Positions 1-4,508 of a DNA stretch of 7,450 bases are shown one piece after another. The position numbers and the translations under genes were made by a program. Position 1 is the stretch's first letter. Each line of letters starts with the position of its first letter. This DNA is from CAZGVV01 sp964529155 (lineage in GTDB: Bacteria; Pseudomonadota; Alphaproteobacteria; Rickettsiales; SXRF01): contig CAZGVV010000080.1 of NCBI GenBank assembly GCA_964529155.1, positions 1 through 7,450 of the forward strand. The letters are read 5' to 3'. A model generated the notes under the pieces. That model was not told the DNA's origin and did no database searches. It saw nothing but the letters and a program-made list of their open reading frames with translations.

Positions 1-536
1 GGCGTGAGATTCCGCATAAAACCCAATTGAATTTTTTTCATACAAAGACGTTCAAAATATATTGGGCTTTAGCAAGCCAAAAGATACTATTCCACATAAC
101 CATCTTCTCACCTGTTTGAGCCCTTTTTATCTAAGAATTATTGAAATTAGGAGCATAAGACATGGATTGTCTAAAACACCACTCCACGGACGGCGATCTT
201 ATAAAGTTAATTTAAATATAAATACACAGCAACTAAACTCTTAGTACAACGAAACGAAGATGCACCTCAATTACCTAACTTCCGCGCCTCTTCGTTCTCT
301 GGGAGCACGTGTGCATAATCCATATATAGCAGGTCTACTGCGTGCAATTTTGCCATAAATCTCTAATCCCTCAAAAATATCATTTAGGCAGCGTAACATC
401 TCCTTTCTGGTGGGGATAATTAAGATTTAATGACAACCACACTCCCTGACGCCAATGCAAGTAGTAGCTATAATACAGAATAATAACCCAATTTAGAAAC
501 AAGCCCATTTTGATAACGCTGGCCGCACCCAGTGAT
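1..536. other. gene-poor AT-rich region
   Basis: No convincing gene is visible here. It lies downstream of the minus-strand ORF ending at 537. A 60-codon plus frame (62-244) needs a TTG start, has no ribosome binding site and reads as unstructured sequence. A 42-codon minus frame (271-399) has an AAGGAG string directly abutting its ATG, which is too close for normal initiation. An 8-bp inverted repeat (AACGAAGA at 253-260, TCTTCGTT at 289-296) has a 28-base loop and no T-run. I saw no tRNA fold, IS terminal repeat or CRISPR repeat. It could be decayed accessory sequence or the far side of an island boundary. Confidence 0.5.
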
Positions 537-923
537 TTAATTGCGGTGAGCTAATCCGTGGAGTTTATTTTTAACCATTTCTCCGAAAGATAGTCGTCCA
601 GTAGGCCTGTGATCACTATGCTTTTTTCTATGTTCAGTGGGCTGCAGCGCTAGGGGCGAATAATGTTCGTTAAAATCTGGCGTATCCCCTACCAGCTGGA
701 TTTCGTGGTTATAAACGGAAGCACCATAGATTTCTCCCATATCTTGATGGACTTTCTGTAGCCAATCGTCGAGAAATTCCGGCTTTAATGTACAGCCTTC
801 CTTTAATTGAAGCGCGCCACCATCTAAAACAACCAAGCGGCCACTGGGGAGCTTCCCTATATTATCCGTCCTATCATCTCCGTTTTTGAAACATACGCCA
901 TATTCATCAAGCGTTTTTTTCAT
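537..923 (-). CDS. hypothetical protein, possible C-terminal half of a TAG-split gene
   Basis: A 128-residue protein of no family I recognise. The open frame continues upstream of the ATG for 13 more codons (to 962), directly after the TAG that ends the neighbouring ORF in the same frame. Those codons read smoothly into the protein (INEADLES then MKKTLDEYG), and the ATG has no clear Shine-Dalgarno, so the ATG may be internal to a longer gene. Residues 15-38 contain GDDRTDNIGKLPSGRL followed by VVLDGGAL. An Asp-x4-Asn element followed by a hydrophobic strand ending in Asp-Gly-Gly recalls the catalytic loop and DFG region of kinase-fold proteins; this is inference from motif shape only. The C-terminal third is rich in His, Lys and Arg. 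It may be a functional short protein, or the tail of a gene truncated by a stop. Confidence 0.6.
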   Translation of the reverse strand: MKKTLDEYGVCFKNGDDRTDNIGKLPSGRLVVLDGGALQLKEGCTLKPEFLDDWLQKVHQDMGEIYGASVYNHEIQLVGDTPDFNEHYSPLALQPTEHRKKHSDHRPTGRLSFGEMVKNKLHGLAHRN

Positions 924-962
924 AGACTCAAGATCAGCCTCGTTGATGCAATCCCTTCTTAC

Positions 963-1340
963 CTATGGGAATATCTCCACGATATAAGGAAATTCCTCAC
1001 TCTGGCCTATGGGAGGGAAGCGGTGAATAGAGGGGAGCCTACCCGGCATCATTTCATCATCTTGGGATAAGTAGGTCTTGGTAGTTATTTTAGCGACAAT
1101 ACCATCACCCGCATTGAGGACTATCGCAATAGCAGCTCGGTCATTGGGGCGGACGAGCGATATAAATTTATGCATATTCAGCTTACTGAGGAAGGTATGT
1201 ATGGTGTTAAGGCATTTCTCACATTCCCAGTGAGATTCCTCTCGCAACTGTTTAAATGAAATAACAGTAGCATTTTTCTTATTAAAATCTGCCAGTAAGC
1301 TAATAGCATCGCTAACAGTACGTAAATTAGATTGCTCCAT
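963..1340 (-). CDS. hypothetical protein, possible N-terminal half of a TAG-split gene
   Basis: A 125-residue protein, unrecognised. Residues about 26-75 (VISFKQLREES, then two predicted helices, then IAIVLN) could form a winged-helix-like N-terminal domain. Residues 70-125 alternate beta-prone segments (AIAIVLNAGDG, IVAKITTKT) and end with PYIVEIFP directly before the TAG at 963-965. That end is abrupt for a folded domain, and the same frame stays open after the stop into the ORF at 537-923, so the two may be one original gene of about 267 codons. The ATG lies 7 bases after the TGA of a small ORF (1348-1452), and only a weak GAGTG precedes it, which suggests translational coupling or poor initiation. 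TAG also ends hisI and the helicase in this window, so it is a normal stop in this genome. Confidence 0.6.
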   Translation of the reverse strand: MEQSNLRTVSDAISLLADFNKKNATVISFKQLREESHWECEKCLNTIHTFLSKLNMHKFISLVRPNDRAAIAIVLNAGDGIVAKITTKTYLSQDDEMMPGRLPSIHRFPPIGQSEEFPYIVEIFP

Positions 1341-1347
1341 ATTTCAC

Positions 1348-1452
1348 TCAATCTTTGAAGGAGTTAGTTCGGTATATCCAACCATACCGGCCCAATAAAT
1401 GAAGCATTTCATCTATTGCCATATCTTTAACATTACTACCATACTGCCTCAT
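1348..1452 (-). CDS. small ORF, 34 residues, unknown
   Basis: A 34-codon frame from ATG to TGA lies immediately upstream of the ORF at 963-1340, with 7 bases between its stop and the next ATG. The product has protein-like composition, with an amphipathic stretch KDMAIDEMLHLLGRYGWIY at residues 9-27. No clear Shine-Dalgarno precedes the ATG; further ATG codons occur at residues 11 and 16. It could be a leader ORF that couples translation to the downstream gene, the C-terminal remnant of a decayed gene, or chance. It is not a family I recognise. Confidence 0.25.
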   Translation of the reverse strand: MRQYGSNVKDMAIDEMLHLLGRYGWIYRTNSFKD

Positions 1453-1545
1453 AAGCAACTTTGCCGAAGAGAGCTATCCCAAAGGCTAACAAACGGAAGG
1501 CAGTTTGCCAGTTATTGATTTGCTTATAATGCTGCGTCCTATGCG

Positions 1546-2109
1546 TTACCTTGCCTTGGACTTATTGGATATAGCGTCTTTAATGCCTTGAATGCGACTA
1601 TTTAATGCCTCTTCATTGTCACGTTTTAACGTTTGCATTGCCTTACCCCTGTATTCCGGGGGCAGCTTAGCGACGATTTCTTCATTATATTCTATTTCAT
1701 GAGCTGCGGCTATTTTACGAAACTTCCTAATCCCTGCTTCGGGATCGTTCGTGGCTTCAAGCGCTCTTATGTCTGCACTTTTTTCACACTCATTTGCATC
1801 CCTGAACTGTTTACCTTCACGCCGATCTTTTTCATGTCCCAGTTCATGGGCAAGCATAAATTCTTGCTCTGGAGCACTCAATAGACCTAAGGTAGGCTGG
1901 TACACAATAACTTCTTTGTCCGTTGATAGCGCACCGGGCCCAACGTGTTTGCTTGGCAACACCTTCAGCAGGGGCGGGTTATCAAGCTTTAATTTCTCGG
2001 CAATTATTTTATAGCGCTCGAGAAGATGGTTGTATTCGCCTGAAGCCACTTTTCTGGATTCAATCGAAGGCTGCGGCTTCTCTGTTTGCGATTTGTCGCC
2101 CATGCGCAT
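1546..2109 (-). CDS. M48-like zinc metallopeptidase, soluble
   Basis: The 187-residue product (from the chosen ATG) is a putative zinc endopeptidase of the M48 type. HELGH at residues 88-92 is the HExxH zinc and catalytic motif. EKSAD at 109-113 fits the downstream E-x-x-A-D motif that carries the third zinc ligand in M48, and NDPEAGIRKFRKI follows, as the aG-x-P-x-a...L-x-K segment does in the family. Before the motif, EVIVYQPTLGLLSAPEQEFML matches the usual strand and helix leading into HExxH. There is no signal peptide or membrane segment, so it should be cytosolic, unlike HtpX; it is shorter than most M48 enzymes. The frame is open to a GTG at 2151, but a TATAAT lies at 2129-2134 within that extension and no ribosome binding site supports the GTG. 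I therefore chose ATG 2109 (ATG 2103 is equally possible). Substrate unknown. Confidence 0.75.
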   Translation of the reverse strand: MRMGDKSQTEKPQPSIESRKVASGEYNHLLERYKIIAEKLKLDNPPLLKVLPSKHVGPGALSTDKEVIVYQPTLGLLSAPEQEFMLAHELGHEKDRREGKQFRDANECEKSADIRALEATNDPEAGIRKFRKIAAAHEIEYNEEIVAKLPPEYRGKAMQTLKRDNEEALNSRIQGIKDAISNKSKAR

Positions 2110-2128
2110 TACTTTGCTAATGGTATCT

Positions 2129-2134
2129 ATTATA
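2129..2134 (-). promoter_or_regulatory. candidate -10 box (TATAAT) for the M48-like gene
   Basis: A perfect TATAAT on the minus strand lies 20 bases before the ATG at 2109. No good -35 is seen at 17-18 bases spacing (TATTCC region). If used, the leader would be only about 10-15 bases and the GTG-initiated extension to 2151 would not be translated. It is a consensus match only, in AT-rich DNA where such hexamers arise by chance. Confidence 0.35.
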
Positions 2135-2208
2135 CCCAATGATAATATCACGGAATAAGGGAGATAATTATTAACTATTTATGACATTGAATCATACATT
2201 GACGCACT

Positions 2209-2233
2209 GCACAGGGCATTTGGCCCTCTGTGC
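2209..2233. terminator. imperfect hairpin, possible terminator of the low-complexity protein gene
   Basis: GCACAGGGC (2209-2217) pairs with GCCCTCTGTGC (2223-2233) around a 5-base loop, giving 9 base pairs with a 2-base bulge. It sits between two minus-strand genes, downstream of the gene ending at 2339 and upstream of the M48-like gene. No T-run follows it on the minus strand, and only a loose T-rich stretch follows on the plus strand, so it may be an mRNA 3' end structure rather than a classic intrinsic terminator. Confidence 0.35.
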
Positions 2234-2338
2234 CCAGACTTGATTTTGTTAATTAAAGAAAAAAATGACCACCGGAATCTATATTCTGTGCGCGTGATTT
2301 GACGGGGATAATAAAGATTGAACCTGGCTTCCTTGCCA

Positions 2339-2737
2339 TTACCGCACGCCTGCAGCACCTCCGCCTACCCCCGCTGCAGCGCCTGCGCCTGACCCACCAG
2401 TGATTCCCGTTCCGCTACCGACCGTCCCGCCGCCGGTGATGTTGCTGCCGGTAGTTGTGGTGGTGTCTGCGCCCGTAGTATTGCCAGTTCCGGTGGCGTT
2501 GCCCACTACGTTGCTGCGCGTGGTGAGGTTGGCATCGTTGTTGGCGGGATTGTTGTTTACATAACCAGAACCATTGACGTTATTTACGCTATTGATGCTG
2601 CCGCTGCTACCGGTGCTGGATGTGTTGGCAGTGGCAAGCGTGGGGCTACGAGTGGGGTTGGAGATGGATTGGGCGATTACCGGGGCGGCAAAGAGAAGCG
2701 CGAACATACCGGCAACGTAAGGAATGGAGTTTTTCAT
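2339..2737 (-). CDS. exported Gly/Asn/Thr/Ser-rich low-complexity protein
   Basis: A 132-residue protein with a clear Sec signal peptide: basic MKN start, hydrophobic core VAGMFALLFAAPVIA, and probable signal peptidase I cleavage after Ala22. The mature part is low complexity: an Asn/Ser/Thr-rich half (residues 30-80) followed by a Gly/Thr/Ala-rich half (80-132) with runs such as DTTTTTG and AGAAAGVGGG. No Cys, so no disulphides and no lipobox. Function unknown; likely disordered and periplasmic or surface exposed. AGAGGG stands 7 bases before the ATG, which supports this start. The upstream small ORF at 2758-2901 ends 20 bases before, so the two are probably one transcript. Repetitive composition means homology searches will be unreliable. 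Confidence 0.75.
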   Translation of the reverse strand: MKNSIPYVAGMFALLFAAPVIAQSISNPTRSPTLATANTSSTGSSGSINSVNNVNGSGYVNNNPANNDANLTTRSNVVGNATGTGNTTGADTTTTTGSNITGGGTVGSGTGITGGSGAGAAAGVGGGAAGVR

Positions 2738-2757
2738 ACCAATGCCCTCTATTTTAA

Positions 2758-2901
2758 TTAATTATTTGATTTATAATGAATTTTCTGCATTTCTGTCGCC
2801 AGCATGTCTTCGAAGTTACTTAAACGGGTGATCATCAACGGGCGGGGATTGGCGAAGATCACCACGCGTTTGTCACCGTCAGTCCAGTTGGGGTATTGCA
2901 T
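2758..2901 (-). CDS. small protein, 47 residues, unknown
   Basis: A short ORF that begins MQYPNWTDGDKRVVIFANPR and continues PLMITRLSNFEDMLATEMQK. It has mixed, protein-like composition with a hydrophobic strand (RVVIFANP) and a likely C-terminal helix (NFEDMLATEMQKI). AGGGA lies 7 bases before the ATG, a good ribosome binding site. It ends 20 bases upstream of the exported low-complexity protein gene and probably shares its transcript. No signal peptide or membrane segment. I do not recognise the family. The good ribosome binding site, codon-like composition and operon placement argue that it is real. Confidence 0.55.
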   Translation of the reverse strand: MQYPNWTDGDKRVVIFANPRPLMITRLSNFEDMLATEMQKIHYKSNN

Positions 2902-2949
2902 GGGGGTATCCCTATAATAAATTGATATTTAATGAGAACAGAGGTGAGT
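2902..2949. promoter_or_regulatory. divergent promoter region between the small-protein unit and the hisI unit
   Basis: These 48 bp separate two divergent ORFs, each with its own ribosome binding site (AGGGA for the minus unit, GAGG at 2941-2944 for the plus unit). The segment is AT-rich and contains TATAAT on the plus strand at 2913-2918; the overlapping minus-strand TATTAT could serve the other direction. -35 elements are poor in both directions (TTGGGG at 2888-2893 is 19 bases from the plus TATAAT). Placement is the main evidence. Confidence 0.4.
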
Positions 2950-3054
2950 ATGCAGCCTTACCCGTTAATTCACTATACGGGATGCGCGCATGCCCATAAA
3001 AAACCCATAAAAAAGCTTGAAAAGCGGCGGATTTTCTACGAGTATCAGCCGTGA
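2950..3054 (+). CDS. small upstream ORF before hisI, 34 residues
   Basis: An ATG with GAGG 5 bases upstream opens a 34-codon frame ending with TGA 18 bases before the hisI ATG. The peptide starts MQPYPLIHYTGCAHAHKKP and then becomes Lys/Arg-rich; it contains three His (residues 8, 14, 16). It could be a leader peptide coupled to hisI, or a small protein in its own right. Histidine is not clustered as tightly as in classic his attenuators and no convincing terminator hairpin lies between it and hisI, so a histidine-sensing role is only a guess. It contains an exact 11-bp tandem duplication (2993-3014). Confidence 0.35.
   Translation: MQPYPLIHYTGCAHAHKKPIKKLEKRRIFYEYQP
2993..3014 (+). repeat. 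tandem duplication, 2 x 11 bp
   Basis: CCCATAAAAAA occurs twice back to back with no mismatch (2993-3003 and 3004-3014), inside the small ORF upstream of hisI. The 11-bp unit is not a multiple of three, so gain or loss of a copy would shift that ORF's frame. Confidence 0.8.
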
Positions 3055-3060
3055 ATTGAT

Positions 3061-3066
3061 GGGAGG
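3061..3066 (+). promoter_or_regulatory. hisI Shine-Dalgarno, decides the start
   Basis: GGGAGG lies 6 bases before the ATG at 3073 and directly abuts a TTG at 3067. The spacing selects ATG 3073 and rules out the TTG. Confidence 0.75.
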
Positions 3067-3072
3067 TTGCAG

Positions 3073-3420
3073 ATGCGTGCTGAAGACCTGATTCCTCAAT
3101 GCTGCTTTAACGCAGACGGGCTGATTCCTGCTATTGCCCAGGATGTCGTCACCAATGATGTGCTGATGCTGGCATGGATGAATAAAGAATCCATCGAAAA
3201 AACCATTAGAACCGGGGATATGTGGTACTGGTCACGCTCACGCAAGCGGTTATGGCGCAAGGGGGAAACATCCGGGCATACCCAAAAGGTACAAGAGCTG
3301 AAACTGGATTGTGATGGGGATACGCTACTGGCGCTGGTGTCGCAGATCGGCCCGGCCTGCCACACCGGCTCCCCTACCTGCTTTTTCCGGTCAGTGGAAG
3401 AAGAGAGATTGTCCTTATAG
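3073..3420 (+). CDS. hisI: phosphoribosyl-AMP cyclohydrolase
   Basis: HisI hydrolyses the purine ring of 1-(5-phosphoribosyl)-AMP, the third step of histidine biosynthesis, in the cytosol, with zinc and magnesium. The 115-residue product has the full signature: LMLAWMNKES at 31-40, WYWSRSRKRLWRKGETSGH at 51-69, the acidic metal cluster DCDGD at 79-83, and CHTGSPTCFF at 96-105. The three expected zinc cysteines are present (C80, C96, C103, spaced 16 and 7 as in the family). Length fits the monofunctional enzyme, so the HisE pyrophosphohydrolase must be encoded elsewhere. No other his gene is next to it, as is common in alphaproteobacteria. A small ORF ends 18 bases upstream, so translation may be coupled. 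It ends in TAG. Confidence 0.97.
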   Translation: MRAEDLIPQCCFNADGLIPAIAQDVVTNDVLMLAWMNKESIEKTIRTGDMWYWSRSRKRLWRKGETSGHTQKVQELKLDCDGDTLLALVSQIGPACHTGSPTCFFRSVEEERLSL

Positions 3421-3425
3421 GCAGA

Positions 3426-3453
3426 TTGTCATAGAATATTCACACGCTATTTA
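3426..3453 (+). promoter_or_regulatory. possible promoter for the 325-residue orphan gene
   Basis: TTGTCA (3426-3431) and TATTTA (3448-3453) are spaced by 16 bases in the 57-bp gap after hisI, which would put the transcript start about 15-20 bases before the ATG at 3478. A TATGAT at 3466-3471 is an alternative -10. Consensus match only; the gene could equally be read through from hisI. Confidence 0.25.
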
Positions 3454-3477
3454 CTTCATTTGCGGTATGATGTGAGT

Positions 3478-4455
3478 ATGAATTCGATTACAGCGCGCAG
3501 TCCAGACCCTTTGAAACTGGTGGGAATTTCCGACCAGGGTGCTGTGCCCACTGAGCAAAAAACGGAGGAAAGTGTTCCTCCCACGGATATTTCCGTCTCA
3601 TTAGCACCTGAAAAACAATATGAATTTACTCCGGTTAAATCCGGCTTTGCCTATAATGTCTTTCAAGCCGCGACCATGGCGCTTTCGGCGGGCGTGATGT
3701 TCCATGACGGCGCCCGGGCCGTGGCCGGGGTTGCAGAGGAAGTAGCGGTAGGTGGTAAAAAGTCATTTTTTGGCGATGCCGGAGAAGTGATCGCCAATAC
3801 GCTGAGCGCTGAGACTCAGAATCCTGAATTAGCGGCACGTGAGGAGAATGAGCCGTCCATTTCCGAAGAACCTACGCTGCAACAAGTGGAGTCCGAGGCG
3901 GGTGTTGGAGAAAAGAACACTAAAAAGCTAAGCCGCACTGGCGTTTCGCTTACCGCTAAAAAAGAAAGCAAATCGATCAAAGATCTTTCTTACGCGCTAT
4001 TCGATAAGCTCCTTGCCATTACCGGTGAAACACCCAATGAGCTGATCGTGGATAAAAAAGCGCTTGAAATTGCCGCTTCAGTGAATAAGAAAAGTGCCAA
4101 TCCTGAAGCGCGGTTGAATGCTATTGCGTTTAAAATTGAGACTGATGCACAAAGAATTGAAGCAGAAAAGCAAACAAAAAAAGATAGGCTTGTTACCTCC
4201 GGCGTCGGATTTGACGTGGCCGAAGCCGTTGTGCGTAATGAAACGAAGGATGCGGGGAAAACGCAATCCATTGATTCGCTGCCCCCTTCCGTGATGGCGG
4301 CGATTTCAGGGATTTCGTTGGATTTTCAAAAATCGCTGGCTCAGATTACGAATCCGCATGCTGCATTGCCCCCTGCGCCTGAGCGCGTGGTGGAGTTGTT
4401 GCCGATGGGTGGATTTTCGCGCGGCGGTTCTGTTGGCCGATCAATGAGCGCTTAA
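3478..4455 (+). CDS. hypothetical protein, 325 residues, unrecognised
   Basis: No family recognised. The frame is open to a TTG at 3460; I chose the ATG at 3478, although its ribosome binding site is weak (GTGAG). The N-terminal 50 residues are polar and Pro/Glu-rich, so likely disordered. Residues 57-88 (FAYNVFQAATMALSAGVMF then small residues) form the only hydrophobic, helix-prone stretch; it carries no basic N-region as a signal peptide would. An acidic linker (115-145) is followed by a Lys-rich, helical region (150-260), including KIETDAQRIEAEKQTKKDR, which may be coiled coil. The C-terminus is GGFSRGGSVGRSMSA, Gly/Ser/Arg-rich. It sits between hisI and the helicase on the same strand, 53 bases before the chosen helicase start. 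Lineage-restricted protein is the simplest reading. Confidence 0.7.
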   Translation: MNSITARSPDPLKLVGISDQGAVPTEQKTEESVPPTDISVSLAPEKQYEFTPVKSGFAYNVFQAATMALSAGVMFHDGARAVAGVAEEVAVGGKKSFFGDAGEVIANTLSAETQNPELAAREENEPSISEEPTLQQVESEAGVGEKNTKKLSRTGVSLTAKKESKSIKDLSYALFDKLLAITGETPNELIVDKKALEIAASVNKKSANPEARLNAIAFKIETDAQRIEAEKQTKKDRLVTSGVGFDVAEAVVRNETKDAGKTQSIDSLPPSVMAAISGISLDFQKSLAQITNPHAALPPAPERVVELLPMGGFSRGGSVGRSMSA

Positions 4456-4508
4456 AGGGCGCATAATCCGCATTGACTGCGCTTCCCGGTTCCTGCCATA
4501 TGCATGCT

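Noticed and set aside
22..66. Inverted repeat CCCAAT / ATTGGG near the window start
   Set aside because: Only 6 bp with a 33-base loop, and no T-run or neighbouring gene to give it meaning.
62..244. 60-codon plus-strand ORF
   Set aside because: Starts at TTG, has no ribosome binding site, and its composition is not protein-like.
271..399. 42-codon minus-strand ORF with AAGGAG next to its ATG
   Set aside because: The Shine-Dalgarno-like string has no spacing to the ATG, and the Arg-rich product matches nothing I know. Noted under the gene-poor region only.
963..965. Genome-wide recoding of TAG
   Set aside because: hisI and the helicase both end in TAG at the expected family length, so TAG acts as a stop here.
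1505..1530. Plus-strand TTGCCA and TATAAT pair
   Set aside because: The spacer is only 14 bases, and no plus-strand gene follows.
1633..2120. Three overlapping plus-strand ORFs
   Set aside because: They are antisense to the M48-like gene, whose HELGH and EKSAD motifs establish the minus frame as coding.
3096..3365. Minus-strand ORF opposite hisI
   Set aside because: It is the shadow of hisI, which has complete family motifs.
4473..4502. Helicase start at TTG 4473 or ATG 4500
   Set aside because: The extra residues fit no family extension and no ribosome binding site favours them; ATG 4509 gives the usual distance to the Q motif.
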